A stretch of DNA of 64,000 nucleotides from Terriglobia bacterium. Lineage in GTDB: Bacteria > Acidobacteriota > Terriglobia > Terriglobales > Acidobacteriaceae. Position numbers and translations under genes: made by a program. The stretch spans positions 1 to 64,000 of the forward strand of contig JAIQEY010000006.1 in the NCBI GenBank assembly GCA_020073565.1. Reading direction: 5' to 3'. This document shows positions 17,138 through 26,668 of this stretch, one piece after another. The notes beneath the pieces are model-generated. The model had not been told where the DNA came from, made no database searches, and saw only the letters and a program-made list of their open reading frames with translations. Each line of letters opens with the position of its first letter. The first letter of the stretch is position 1.

Positions 17138-18731
17138 GTTCTTGCGTCCTGCTTTCGTTTGTCTTGATGGAGCGGAGATCCATCCGCTTGCCGAGATTGT
17201 CCAGGCCGGCGAATCGGTTGGCGAGAGCATTAGTGCGGTCGAGACGCCAATCGCGGGGAGGAATAAGAACGTGCGCGAACGTGGCCGGGTCCTTACCCAT
17301 GGCCAAGGTGCCGAAGTAGATCACGTTCCAGATGCAGGGCTGATCGGGACGAGCCTCACAACTTCCGTCCACCCGGGAGCCACCGCACGGGCCGTTGCGC
17401 AATTCCTTGAAGCACCCGTGCATCGCGCACCCCGCATAGTTGAGATGGTCCTGCACGCAATCTCCGCAACCGACGCAGCCGAGCGTTGCCTTGCGGTAGA
17501 GGGCCGCGGGTCCCAGCAGCCTGTACCACAGGCCGTGGCGCCAGGAATTCTCCCGCGCTGACTGGCCAACGGCCTTCAATCGCGAACCAAAAAACCGTGC
17601 TCCGAATGAGCCGTCCTTGATGAAGTGACGGTGCACCGCCGCGGACAGGCGCTGGACCGCCGACGGATGGGGCTGGACCCCGGTGATGTGATATTCGGCA
17701 GTGCCGTCGCTGAGGCCGTCTCCACGCGCCGGAAAGAGATAGAACTCGTTTGGAGAGGGAAAGACGAATTCATCCATGCGGGCGCGCCAGCCGCTCCCAA
17801 TGGCAGCGGAGCGCTCGATGATAGTCGTGAAGTCCGCGTGCGTCAGGCCGAACCCGCCAATGTGGGCGCCGGCAAATCCCAGGTTTTTCGCAGCGGCCAC
17901 CATGAGCGCGGCGCGCTCCAGCCTCTGCGGCTTCTTTTCTCCCTCCAGACGCTTGATGAATTCATTCGTGATCACGCAACCCGCCACCTCGCCCGCCTGC
18001 ATCATTTGGGCAACCTTCGCGGTCGGGACGTAGACATTCGCGAGTACCGGGACATGGCCAAGGCCTTCCCGGACCATGTATTGCTTCATCTCATACAGCT
18101 TGCGCAGGTTGTATCCCAGCTGCGTGATGATGTATTGCGCTCCCGACGCAATCTTTAGTTGCAGCTTGTAAAGCTGCATCCGAAGATCGGGCTCGCGGAC
18201 CTTGAACGGATTCACCACGGCACCGGGGAAGAAATCGAAGGGTGTGGTGCGCGCCGGCTTGGTGCCCAGGTCGTATGCGAGACCACCGCGCAGGGCGAGA
18301 AGCAACCAGAGAATGAGCACCGAATCCAGGTCGTAAACCGGCTTTGACCTACCGGCAAACCCCTCCTTGGGCGCATCGCCGGTCAAGGCAAGTACATTCT
18401 CGACCCCCAGGCGCGCGAGGGCGTGAAGGCGAGCCTCCAGCAAGGAGCGGTTTCCGTCTTTGCCCGACAGATGTGCAATGGGCGTGAGGTTGTGCTCAAG
18501 GACGTAGGCGACAAAAGCGTCCGCCGGCAGCGCAGGATGCCCGCCCGGCAAGTCGGTCAGGCTGATTACCTTGACGCCATCGGGGCAACTTGCCGCTTCC
18601 TTCACGAAATCTTCCGCAGCAACCGCACTGTGGTCGCGGCCGAGCACGAGTTCGGCCGTGTAAACGAACTCACGTTTCTCTAGTGCCGATCGAAAGATGT
18701 TCGGGCTTTGATATCTTCCGGCTGTGCTCAT
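17121..18731 (-). CDS. Methylenetetrahydrofolate reductase fused to a MetV-type zinc/iron-sulfur domain
   Basis: 536 aa. Residues about 1-330 form a MetF barrel (FVYTAELVLGRDHS, NVLALTGDAPK, QYIITQLGYN). Residues about 430-500 form a Cys-rich MetV/MTHFR-C domain (LGCVGCGDCVQDHLNYAGC, HGC, NGPCGG, SCE). In acetogens MetF and MetV are separate subunits; here they are one chain. It reduces methylene-THF to methyl-THF or runs in reverse, probably with ferredoxin or NADH via a partner. Start ATG 18731 follows GAGGA. A second, different MTHFR is encoded at 62378-64000. Confidence 0.9.
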   Translation of the reverse strand: MSTAGRYQSPNIFRSALEKREFVYTAELVLGRDHSAVAAEDFVKEAASCPDGVKVISLTDLPGGHPALPADAFVAYVLEHNLTPIAHLSGKDGNRSLLEARLHALARLGVENVLALTGDAPKEGFAGRSKPVYDLDSVLILWLLLALRGGLAYDLGTKPARTTPFDFFPGAVVNPFKVREPDLRMQLYKLQLKIASGAQYIITQLGYNLRKLYEMKQYMVREGLGHVPVLANVYVPTAKVAQMMQAGEVAGCVITNEFIKRLEGEKKPQRLERAALMVAAAKNLGFAGAHIGGFGLTHADFTTIIERSAAIGSGWRARMDEFVFPSPNEFYLFPARGDGLSDGTAEYHITGVQPHPSAVQRLSAAVHRHFIKDGSFGARFFGSRLKAVGQSARENSWRHGLWYRLLGPAALYRKATLGCVGCGDCVQDHLNYAGCAMHGCFKELRNGPCGGSRVDGSCEARPDQPCIWNVIYFGTLAMGKDPATFAHVLIPPRDWRLDRTNALANRFAGLDNLGKRMDLRSIKTNESRTQEHADHR

Positions 18732-18894
18732 GAAGGATCCTCGCCGGTTTCGCCAACCTGGTACAGGCTCGATGAGCCCTGATCCATTGGAGCAGCGGAG
18801 TGATCCTTAAAGCTGTGATGCCTATCACCGCCGTAAAGTCGGGCAGAGTCAGTGGGTGACTGCTGGCCATGCCAGGGGACGTGAGGAAGCCGCG

Positions 18895-19869
18895 TTACTG
18901 CACCGCATTGCCGTAGGTCGGCACTCCTTGCTGGACCAGGAAGAGCAGGGCCTGTCCTCGAGCGGACCAGTCGCTTTGTGGATACTGCGAGATCAACTGT
19001 TGCGCTAACGCGACCGCGCGATTCTTGGATTCTTCAGATTTCTTCGGCTGTTCCTGAGTCTTGTAGATCTCGATGAGGGCCGCCTGGCGCGACGCAGCGT
19101 TGTAGAGCGCTTCGGGGGAGGACGGCGACTGTGGATGCTCTTTCACATATTTCTCGTAGACCTCCGTTTCCTTTTCGGGGCACTTTGGAGAGCCTTGCCA
19201 GTCTCCGCAAAGTTTGTTGTCGAGCAGGTGGAAGGCGGCCAGGTCAGCCCACTTGGTGCCGGGGAATTTCTTCATGACTCGTTTCATGGACTCCTCGTTA
19301 ATCCCCTCTCGCGTTGGGTTCTGTTGTCCCCGGGCGGAAGGACGGGACATGAAGTCGGATTTCTCGATTTGCCAGCGGATGTCGGCGGCGCGATAGAGGG
19401 CCTCGCCGGCCAAGGGAGCATTCGGCAAGATTTCGTAAACACGTTGATAGAGGCGCAGAGCGTCCTGGGCAGCGCCGCGGCGGCCATGGCGGCGGCTGGC
19501 TTCCTCTTCGGAATCGGCAGCGGCTCCGAACAGGATCCTTTCTCCGTTGGGTGTGGACGCCCAGACTACACCGGCGTCGAGGATCCAGCCGGTAATGGTT
19601 TTGCCTTCGATGTCCTCATCTTCGACGAAGGCAGGATCGGGAGTCCGCGCGTAGCCGAGCAGAGCTTCAACGTGCAGCCAGTTGCGGCTTTTCTCGAGCA
19701 GGACGACTTCGCGGCCGCGTTCGGCGTTCCCGAGCTTGCTGGAACTGGCGTCGGGCGACAGATAGATGATGGCTTCGCGGACCAGGGCGCCGCGATCGGC
19801 GGCAAACAGAAACGAATTCCCGAGCATGATCAGTGCGGCGGCTGCGAATAAGTTAGCGATTGTCTTCAC
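18895..19869 (-). CDS. Secreted SH3-like and TPR protein
   Basis: About 324 aa from a GTG at 19869, chosen because the signal peptide (KTIANLFAAAALIMLGNSFLFA) then begins at once; the frame stays open to 19998. A bacterial SH3-like domain (about 25-110, ALVREAIIYLSPDASSS, then WLHVE, then GWILDAGVV) is followed by TPR-like helices (about 135-320) with YbgF/Tol-Pal-like spacing (FPGTKWADLAAFHL, EHPQSPSSPEALYNAA, QYPQSDWS). It is probably periplasmic and peptidoglycan-associated. It is divergent from the rpiR-like gene. Confidence 0.75.
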   Translation of the reverse strand: MKTIANLFAAAALIMLGNSFLFAADRGALVREAIIYLSPDASSSKLGNAERGREVVLLEKSRNWLHVEALLGYARTPDPAFVEDEDIEGKTITGWILDAGVVWASTPNGERILFGAAADSEEEASRRHGRRGAAQDALRLYQRVYEILPNAPLAGEALYRAADIRWQIEKSDFMSRPSARGQQNPTREGINEESMKRVMKKFPGTKWADLAAFHLLDNKLCGDWQGSPKCPEKETEVYEKYVKEHPQSPSSPEALYNAASRQAALIEIYKTQEQPKKSEESKNRAVALAQQLISQYPQSDWSARGQALLFLVQQGVPTYGNAVQ

Positions 19870-19983
19870 GGCGGTCGAAATCTCCGATTTCGAGAGTAGC
19901 ACGCGAGGATATACCGTGAAATGGGGTCCGTGATACGAACGCGTCCAACTCCTGACGGCCCGACGCAGCAAGTGTTGATTGCC

Positions 19984-20012
19984 GTTGACACAGAGCAAAA
20001 CGTGCTGTACAC
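19984..20012 (+). promoter_or_regulatory. Candidate promoter of the rpiR-like gene
   Basis: TTGACA at 19984 is a perfect -35, but the best -10 (TACACG, 17 bp later) is poor. It lies 43 bp before the chosen start. Low confidence. Confidence 0.25.
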
Positions 20013-20054
20013 GATGGATGCTCTTTTACATTGGATCTGCTTGGGGGCCGAGGA

Positions 20055-20957
20055 ATGGAAAGGAAACAGCAGTGGAATACTCCGCTCGAGCAGCGCATGC
20101 AGCATGCGAACTCCAGGCTCAGCACGCGGCGCAGGCAGTTGCTGGAGTCCATCCTGGAAAACGCGGAAGACACCTACTACCTTTCGTCACGAAAGATGGC
20201 TCGGAAATACGGAGTGGACGCGGCGACGATCGTACGCACGGTTCAAGTGCTGGGGTACCAGCAGTTCGCGGAGTTCGCATCGGATTTGCGTTCGCATTTC
20301 GTGACGCGCATCACCCCGTACCGGACGATGAAGTCGGCGACTCGAGAGGGGCGGAGTGTGGAGGGTCACGTCCAGAATAGTCTGGAGATGGATCGCGCGA
20401 ACTTCGAGGCGCTACGCGAGAATGTGCCGCCCGCGCGGACGGTGGAGTTGGCACGCAAGTTGATCAAAGCCCGGCAAATCGTGGTGGTGGGCGTAGATCT
20501 GGCGTATTCGCCGGCTTGGTTTTTGGCGTATAGCCTCTCGTGGCTGGGACTGCGGGCGGAGGCACCACTGGGAAGTTCGGGGAATCTACATCATCGGGTG
20601 CGAGGGCTGGGCCCGAGAGACCTGGTGATTGCCATCAGTTTTGGGCGGTGTCTGCGCGACACAGTGGAGGCAGCTCGAGTCGCGAGAGAGCGGCGCGCCT
20701 GGACATTCGGGATCACCGACGCCAGCAATTCTCCGATTGCCACGGTTTGTCATGATCACTGGGTGATCTCGGTTACCAATCCTACTTTCAATGGATCGTA
20801 CGTCGCGGTGCTGGCGGCGTTGAATGCGCTGCTGGTGGCGTGCGCGCACGTGCGGTCGCGACGCTCGTTGCGGCGTCTGCGAGAGATTGATCGGGAGGAA
20901 GCGTCGGCCGGGCGTTGGTGCACGCCAGATCTCGCCAAGGAGAAAGAGCGCCCATGA
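20055..20957 (+). CDS. RpiR/MurR-family transcriptional regulator
   Basis: 300 aa from ATG 20055; a TTG at 20031 is an alternative, and ATG 20100 would still keep the DNA-binding domain. N-terminal HTH_6 domain (about 15-80, STRRRQLLESILENAEDTYYLSS, then MARKYGVDAATIVRTVQVLG). A SIS sugar-phosphate-binding domain follows (about 110-260, IVVVGVDLAYSPAWF, then DLVIAISFGRC, then ASNSPIA). Such proteins repress or activate sugar or amino-sugar genes in response to a phosphosugar. The only coupled target in view is the GNAT gene, whose ATG overlaps this stop as ATGA. Confidence 0.85.
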   Translation: MERKQQWNTPLEQRMQHANSRLSTRRRQLLESILENAEDTYYLSSRKMARKYGVDAATIVRTVQVLGYQQFAEFASDLRSHFVTRITPYRTMKSATREGRSVEGHVQNSLEMDRANFEALRENVPPARTVELARKLIKARQIVVVGVDLAYSPAWFLAYSLSWLGLRAEAPLGSSGNLHHRVRGLGPRDLVIAISFGRCLRDTVEAARVARERRAWTFGITDASNSPIATVCHDHWVISVTNPTFNGSYVAVLAALNALLVACAHVRSRRSLRRLREIDREEASAGRWCTPDLAKEKERP

Positions 20958-21829
20958 TGGCCGCGAACGCGGGAGCACAAATCGTCGTCCGCGATCTTAA
21001 GACCTTCGACGAACTTTGCCAACTGAAGGCGGTGGAGAAGGAAGTGTGGGGGATGGCGGATGAGGACAGCATTCCGCTCACACTGGCGATTGCCTGTAAG
21101 GCAGCGGGCAATATTTTTGTGGGGGCATTTGATCAGGAGAAGCTGGTCGGGTTTGCCTTCGGTTTTCTTGGGCGGGAACACGGGCAGACGACGATTCATT
21201 CACACATGCTGGCGGTGCTCGATCGCTACCGGCATCTGGACCTGGGCTCGCGGCTAAAGCAGGCGCAGCGGGAGCGGGCAATGGCGATGGGAGTTCACGA
21301 GATGACGTGGACCTTCGATCCGCTGCAGAGCCGGAATGCGCACTTCAACTTTGCCAAGCTGGGCGTGGTTTCCGACACATACAAAGTGGATTTCTACGGG
21401 CCGGAAACTTCCAGCATGCTGCACCGCAACGGGACGGACCGGCTGTGGGTGCGATGGGTGCTGAACTCGCGCCGGGTCCGGGATCGCATCGCAGGAAAGC
21501 ATGCACTCACGGAGACCATGGATGCGCTCAGGTTGCTTGCTCCCGTGGTGCGCTTTAACGGAGACGGACGTCCGGTGCGGGCCGATCTGGCAGATTCGCT
21601 CAGCCGCCAGCGCGTGAGTATTGAAATTCCCGGTGAGATACTGGAGGTGGAACGCGCGGACATCGGATTGGCCCGGGAATGGCGCGAGACAACGCGCTGG
21701 GCTTTTCGGGAAGCGATGAAGGCAGGATTCTTTGTCGCGGAGTTTTGCCGGTCGATTCGAGGGCAACAGGGGCCGGGAGCCTACTTGCTGCAGAAAGGGA
21801 CCGTGGACGAGTTTGCGAACAATATATGA
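20954..21829 (+). CDS. GNAT-superfamily acetyltransferase-like protein (COG3375 type)
   Basis: 291 aa from ATG 20954, overlapping the RpiR stop (ATGA). The frame extends upstream but the overlap start is more natural. GNAT core at about 10-165 (FDELCQLKAVEKEVWG, then FVGAFDQEKLVGFAFGF, then RYRHLDLGSRLKQAQRERA, then TWTFDPLQSRNAHFNF). The C-terminal half is specific to the COG3375 group. The substrate is unknown. Translational coupling to a SIS-domain regulator hints at a sugar or cell-wall metabolite, but that is inference. Confidence 0.82.
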   Translation: MMAANAGAQIVVRDLKTFDELCQLKAVEKEVWGMADEDSIPLTLAIACKAAGNIFVGAFDQEKLVGFAFGFLGREHGQTTIHSHMLAVLDRYRHLDLGSRLKQAQRERAMAMGVHEMTWTFDPLQSRNAHFNFAKLGVVSDTYKVDFYGPETSSMLHRNGTDRLWVRWVLNSRRVRDRIAGKHALTETMDALRLLAPVVRFNGDGRPVRADLADSLSRQRVSIEIPGEILEVERADIGLAREWRETTRWAFREAMKAGFFVAEFCRSIRGQQGPGAYLLQKGTVDEFANNI

Positions 21830-22029
21830 AGGTTAACCGTCTAGAACGAAAATTATCCCGGCAAGAACAGAGGCTGATTGCCCGAGGAATACTTGTGCCT
21901 CCGTTGAAGAAGCGCCGAAGTCATTCTCCTGGCCGCAGCCGCCAGGGAATGTTTCGGATAAGGTCATGCAGCAAATCTGGCGAGATGAGCGGGAAGGCCG
22001 CTAGTTCTTTGACTGCGGAAGGACGGTAA
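21826..22029 (+). CDS. Small basic ORF coupled to the GNAT gene
   Basis: 67 codons. The ATG overlaps the GNAT stop as ATGA. The product is highly basic. Its first half (RLERKLSRQEQRLIARGILVP) reads like the helical tail of a type II antitoxin, and the second half is low-complexity. No toxin gene is adjacent. It could be a decayed antitoxin or a chance ORF. Confidence 0.3.
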   Translation: MKVNRLERKLSRQEQRLIARGILVPPLKKRRSHSPGRSRQGMFRIRSCSKSGEMSGKAASSLTAEGR

Positions 22030-22044
22030 GCAACCTTCCTCAAC

Positions 22045-23058
22045 CTACCGCGTTGCCATCATCACGTGCTGGATACTCTTCACCGCCCGCATGTATTGCG
22101 CGCGTTCGAAGGCGGAAGGATCGGGGCAGTTCTTTTGGCTCATGCTGCCCTGCATCTGCTGAACCGACTCGTAATCGTGCGACTCCATCCATTGGCGGAC
22201 ACCCTGCTCGATCGAGCGCAAGTGATTGATCCCGTTTCGCAAGAGCGTGGAACAGAGCATGGTCGCGTTCGCGCCGACCATGAGCAACTTGATGACGTCC
22301 TCAGCTCCGTGAATGCCGCTGGTGGCAGCCAGGCTGGCTTGGACGCGTCCGTAGAGGATGCCGACCCAGGTCAGGGGCAGGCGCATGGCTTGCGGCGTGC
22401 TCAATAGAACGCGGGGGTTGAGTTCGAGCGTTTCGAGATCAATGTCGGGCTGGTAAAAGCGATTAAACAGGACCAACCCGTCGGCGCCGGCCGCGTCGAG
22501 ACGCTTCGCCATGTTCGCCATGTTGCTGAAGAAGGGGCTGACCTTGACGGCAACCGGAACGGTTACGGCCGACTTCACAGCCTGTAGGATGTCGAGGTAG
22601 TGCTGTTCGACGTCGGCGGAGGTCATGTCGGGATCGGTGACAATCCAGTAGATGTTGCACTCGAGGGCATCGGCTCCGGCCTCTTGCATCTGGGTCGCGT
22701 ACTGAATCCATCCGCCGACCGAACTGCCATTGAGGCTGGCAATGACCGGAATCTTTACGGCCGCCTTCGCCTTGCGGATGTGTTCGAGGTATTCATCGGG
22801 TCCGAGGCGAAATTCGGAGGGCTCCGGAAAGAATTTGATGCTTTCGGGATGGCTCTCGCTGCCTTCGCTGAGATAGAAATCGAGTTCCAGGCTTTCCTGG
22901 CGCAGTTGTTCCTCGAACAGCGAGTAGAGAACGACGGCGGAGGCTCCGGCATCTTCGAGGCGGCGGAGGTCGGTGATTTCCTGCGAAAGCGGTGAGGCCG
23001 AAGCAACCAGCGGAGTGCGAAGCTGCATTCCTAGATAGCGAGTGGTCAGGTCGGGCAT
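22045..23058 (-). CDS. Dihydroorotate dehydrogenase-like flavoprotein
   Basis: 337 aa. A TIM barrel of the DHOD-like group: TTRYLGMQLRTPLVASASPL at the start, NGSSVGGWIQYATQMQEAGADALECN in the middle, VPVAVKVSPFF and GLVLFNRFY for FMN binding, and GANATMLCSTLLRNG near the end. It lacks the typical class 1 or 2 catalytic loop and is usually annotated only as DHOD-like. It lies 49 bp downstream of the pyruvate:ferredoxin oxidoreductase gene on the same strand, an arrangement seen in other bacteria, so a redox link to ferredoxin is likely rather than pyrimidine synthesis. Confidence 0.88.
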   Translation of the reverse strand: MPDLTTRYLGMQLRTPLVASASPLSQEITDLRRLEDAGASAVVLYSLFEEQLRQESLELDFYLSEGSESHPESIKFFPEPSEFRLGPDEYLEHIRKAKAAVKIPVIASLNGSSVGGWIQYATQMQEAGADALECNIYWIVTDPDMTSADVEQHYLDILQAVKSAVTVPVAVKVSPFFSNMANMAKRLDAAGADGLVLFNRFYQPDIDLETLELNPRVLLSTPQAMRLPLTWVGILYGRVQASLAATSGIHGAEDVIKLLMVGANATMLCSTLLRNGINHLRSIEQGVRQWMESHDYESVQQMQGSMSQKNCPDPSAFERAQYMRAVKSIQHVMMATR

Positions 23059-23107
23059 AAACTTTCTCCTAGTCTTGTAACGCCGGACAGCGGCCGAGAC
23101 GGCGGCG

Positions 23108-26100
23108 CTACTTCTGCAGTACCGGCTCCGCTGGCGGCGCGGACGATTTGCGCGTGGCCAAATACTCGTAGAACTTGTAGCGTACCTCAGCGTCGTGCTG
23201 CGCCTCAGCCCAGAGGCGCTTAGCGTCTTCGGGCTTGCTCTTGGTAAGCATCTTGAAACGCGTCTCCATGAGCATGAAGTCCTGCACCTTGCGGGTAGGT
23301 GAGCGGGAATCGAGCTGAAGCGGATTCTCGTTGACCAGCACGCGCTCCGGGTTATAACGATAGAGGAGCCACTGGCCGGAATCGACCGCGGCTTTCTGGT
23401 CCTGCAAGCCGGTGGTCATGTCGATGCCGTGGGCGATGCAGTGGGCGTAGGCGATGATGATGCTGGGGCCGTCATAGGCCTCGGCTTCGAGGAAAGCTTT
23501 GAGGGTGTGCTCGTCCTTGGCGCCCATGGCGACGCTGGCGACGTAGACGTTGCCATAGGCCATAGCCATCAAGCCGAGGTCTTTCTTCCCGCCCGGCTTG
23601 CCGCCGGCCGCGAATTTAGCGACCGCGGCCCGCGGCGTCGCCTTCGACTGCTGTCCGCCCGTGTTGGAGTAAACCTCGGTATCGAGCACGAGCAGGTTGA
23701 CATTCTTGCCGCTGGCAAGGACGTGATCGAGGCCTCCGTAGCCGATGTCATAGGCCCATCCGTCGCCGCCGACGATCCAGACACTCTTCTTGACCAACAT
23801 GTCGGCTACGGCCAAAAGCTCCTTAGCTTCGGGCGTGTTGACGGCCTGTAGCTTTTCCTTGAGTTGGGCGACCCGCAAGCGCTGCTCGTAAATGTCCGCC
23901 TCGTCCTTTTGCGGAGCGGTGAGCAGAGCGGTGACCAGTTCGCTGCCGATCGCGCCGTCAACCCGCTTCACCAGTTCACGCGCGAACTCAGTTTGCTTGT
24001 CGATCGAGAGACGAAAGCCGAGTCCGAATTCTGCATTGTCTTCAAAAAGAGAATTCGACCAGGCGGGGCCGCGGCCATCCGCATTCTTCGCCCACGGAGT
24101 AGTGGGCAGATTGCCGCCGTAGATCGAAGAGCATCCAGTGGCGTTGGCAACCAGGGCGCGATCGCCGAACAGTTGCGAGAGCAGCTTCAGGTAGGGCGTT
24201 TCGCCGCAGCCCGAGCACGCGCCTGAGAACTCGAACAAGGGTTCCTGCACCTGCTGCTGACGGATGGTTCCGACCTTAATCTTGCGGCGGTCAAGTTCGG
24301 GAATCTTGAGGAAAAAGTCCCAGTTGTCGCGTTCGGGCAGGCGCAACGGGGGCTGCGGCGCCATGTTGAGCGCTTTGAGCCGCGTCTCCTGCTTGTTCTT
24401 GACCGGGCAGACGTCGACGCAGATCGCGCAACCGGTGCAATCTTCCGGCGCAACCTGGATGCTGTACTTCAAGCCAGTCCATTCCTTGTCGCGCGCTTCG
24501 GTGGACTTGAAGGTGGCGGGCGCTCCTTCAAGTTGTGTGGAATCGAACACTTTGATTCGGATCACGGAGTGCGGGCAGACCATCGCGCATTTCCCGCACT
24601 GGATGCAGATCTTCGTGTCCCATACAGGAATTTCTAGCGCGAGGTTGCGCTTCTCCCACTTGGCCGTGCCAGTGGGGAAGGTGCCGTCGACGGGGAAGGC
24701 GCTGACCGGAAGTTCGTCGCCGCGATTCTCGTAAATCGTGCCCAGCACGTTGCGGTCGAAATCGGGCGCGTTAGCGGGGAAGGGAGCCGGAATTTCGAGT
24801 GTGCTGGTGACTTGGGCCGGGACCTTTACTTCGTGCAGGTGCGCCAGCGTTTCGTCCACCGCCTTCATATTCTTCTGGACGATCTCTTCCCCTTTTTTGC
24901 CGTAGGTGTCGCGGATCGACTTGCGAATGGCCTCGACGGCCTCATCGCCGGGCAGCACTTTGGAGATAGCAAAGAAGCAGACCTGCAGAATGGTGTTCAT
25001 GCGGCTGCCCATGCCCGTGTCGCGCGCGACCTGGTAGCCGTCGATGACGAAGAAGCGAGCCTTTTTCGCGATTAATTGCTGTTGCACGAGGCGCGGCAGT
25101 TTGTCCCAGACTTCCTCGGTGCCGAACGGGCTGTTGAGCAGGAACGTGCCGCCATCGACCAGAGCGCTGAGCATGTCGTAGCGTTCGAGGAAGATCCACT
25201 GATGGCAGGCGATGAAGTTAGCCTTCGACACCAGATACGTGGAGCGGATCGGCTTCGGCCCGAAGCGCAGGTGTGAAACCGTGACCGCGCCTGATTTCTT
25301 GGAGTCGTACACGAAGTAGCCTTGCGCGTAGTTATCGGTGTTTTCGCCGATGATCTTGATCGAGTTTTTGTTGGCACCCACGGTGCCATCGGCGCCCAGA
25401 CCGTAGAACATGGCGCGAATGACACTGTCGGGCTCCGTCGAGAACGATGGATCGCAATCGAGACTGGTGTTGCCCACGTCGTCGTGGATGCCGACGGTGA
25501 AGTGGGTCTTGGGGGAAGGCTCATTCAGGTTGTCGTAGGCGGCCTTCACCATCGCCGGCGTGAATTCCTTGGAGGACAGTCCATAGCGGCCACCAACCAC
25601 TTCTGCGGACCGCTTGCCCTCGTGCAGAGCGTTGACCACATCGAGATAGAGAGGTTCTCCGGCCGCTCCGGCTTCTTTGCAGCGGTCGAGAACCGCGATC
25701 TTCTTCACTGAAGCTGGAAGCGCAGCGAGGAAATGCTTAACCGAGAAGGGGCGATACAGGCGGATTTTGAGCACGCCGACTTTTTCGCCGCGCGCGGTGA
25801 GCGCATCGACGGTTTCATGGGCGGCTTCGGCGCCGGAACCCATCATCACAATGACGCGCTCGGCATCGGGGGCACCCACGTAATCAAACAGGCGGTAGGT
25901 GCGGCCGACAACCTGGGCGAACTTGTTCATCACCCCCTGCACCTTCTCTGCGCAAGCGTCGTAGAAGGGGTTGATGGTTTCGCGGATCTGGAAGAACACG
26001 TCCGGGTTCTGCGCGGTGCCGCGCAGCACGGGGTGGTCGGGAGAAAGCGCGCGCTGCCGATGCTCAAACACGCGATCCATGTTGATCATGGCGCGCAGGT

Positions 26101-26668
26101 CGTCATCGTTGAGCATTTCGATCTTATTGACTTCGTGGGAAGTGCGGAATCCATCGAAGAAGTGCAGGAAGGGAATGCGCGTTTCGAGCGCTGCCGCGTG
26201 CGCGATCAGAGCCAGGTCCATCGCCTCCTGCACCGAATTCGAGCACAGCATCGCGAAGCCGGTGGTGCGGCAGAACATCACATCGCTGTGGTCGCCGAAG
26301 ATGGAAAGCGCATGGGTGGCCACGGTGCGCGCCGAAACGTGGAAGGCCGTGGGCGTCAGCTCGCCGGCGATCTTATTCATGTTAGGGATCATCAGCAGCA
26401 GGCCCTGCGACGCAGTAAACGTGGTCGCTAGCGCTCCGGTCTGGAGAGCGCCGTGGACCGCTCCGGAGGCGCCGCCTTCGCTCTGCATTTCCGTGACCTG
26501 TGGGACCGTGCCCCAGATGTTGACCAGACCTTCGGAGGCCCACTGATCCGCCCACTCGCCCATGTTGGAAGAGGGAGTGATGGGGTAAATAGCGATGACT
26601 TCGTTGACGCGATACGCAACGTGCGCGACCGCCTCGTTACCGTCCATAGTCTTGAACTTGCGCTTCAT
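23108..26668 (-). CDS. nifJ: Pyruvate:ferredoxin (flavodoxin) oxidoreductase
   Basis: 1,186 aa from ATG 26668, with AAGGGGAG upstream; the longer frame to 26782 is not family-like. The order is domain I (IAIYPITPSSNMGEWADQW), domain II, a gamma-type domain, two [4Fe-4S] motifs (CIQCGKCAMVCP and CTGCAICVDVCP), the cluster Cys of the CSGCGETPYLKL loop, and the thiamine diphosphate domain (GGDGWAYDIGYGGLDH). All are intact. It decarboxylates pyruvate to acetyl-CoA with ferredoxin reduction, or reverses this. It is followed by the DHOD-like gene and faced by a porin gene across a region with two CRP-type palindromes. Confidence 0.97.
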   Translation of the reverse strand: MKRKFKTMDGNEAVAHVAYRVNEVIAIYPITPSSNMGEWADQWASEGLVNIWGTVPQVTEMQSEGGASGAVHGALQTGALATTFTASQGLLLMIPNMNKIAGELTPTAFHVSARTVATHALSIFGDHSDVMFCRTTGFAMLCSNSVQEAMDLALIAHAAALETRIPFLHFFDGFRTSHEVNKIEMLNDDDLRAMINMDRVFEHRQRALSPDHPVLRGTAQNPDVFFQIRETINPFYDACAEKVQGVMNKFAQVVGRTYRLFDYVGAPDAERVIVMMGSGAEAAHETVDALTARGEKVGVLKIRLYRPFSVKHFLAALPASVKKIAVLDRCKEAGAAGEPLYLDVVNALHEGKRSAEVVGGRYGLSSKEFTPAMVKAAYDNLNEPSPKTHFTVGIHDDVGNTSLDCDPSFSTEPDSVIRAMFYGLGADGTVGANKNSIKIIGENTDNYAQGYFVYDSKKSGAVTVSHLRFGPKPIRSTYLVSKANFIACHQWIFLERYDMLSALVDGGTFLLNSPFGTEEVWDKLPRLVQQQLIAKKARFFVIDGYQVARDTGMGSRMNTILQVCFFAISKVLPGDEAVEAIRKSIRDTYGKKGEEIVQKNMKAVDETLAHLHEVKVPAQVTSTLEIPAPFPANAPDFDRNVLGTIYENRGDELPVSAFPVDGTFPTGTAKWEKRNLALEIPVWDTKICIQCGKCAMVCPHSVIRIKVFDSTQLEGAPATFKSTEARDKEWTGLKYSIQVAPEDCTGCAICVDVCPVKNKQETRLKALNMAPQPPLRLPERDNWDFFLKIPELDRRKIKVGTIRQQQVQEPLFEFSGACSGCGETPYLKLLSQLFGDRALVANATGCSSIYGGNLPTTPWAKNADGRGPAWSNSLFEDNAEFGLGFRLSIDKQTEFARELVKRVDGAIGSELVTALLTAPQKDEADIYEQRLRVAQLKEKLQAVNTPEAKELLAVADMLVKKSVWIVGGDGWAYDIGYGGLDHVLASGKNVNLLVLDTEVYSNTGGQQSKATPRAAVAKFAAGGKPGGKKDLGLMAMAYGNVYVASVAMGAKDEHTLKAFLEAEAYDGPSIIIAYAHCIAHGIDMTTGLQDQKAAVDSGQWLLYRYNPERVLVNENPLQLDSRSPTRKVQDFMLMETRFKMLTKSKPEDAKRLWAEAQHDAEVRYKFYEYLATRKSSAPPAEPVLQK

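Noticed and set aside
18732-18894. Riboswitch before the MetF-MetV gene
   Set aside because: No SAM, SAH, cobalamin or THF riboswitch core could be matched by eye.
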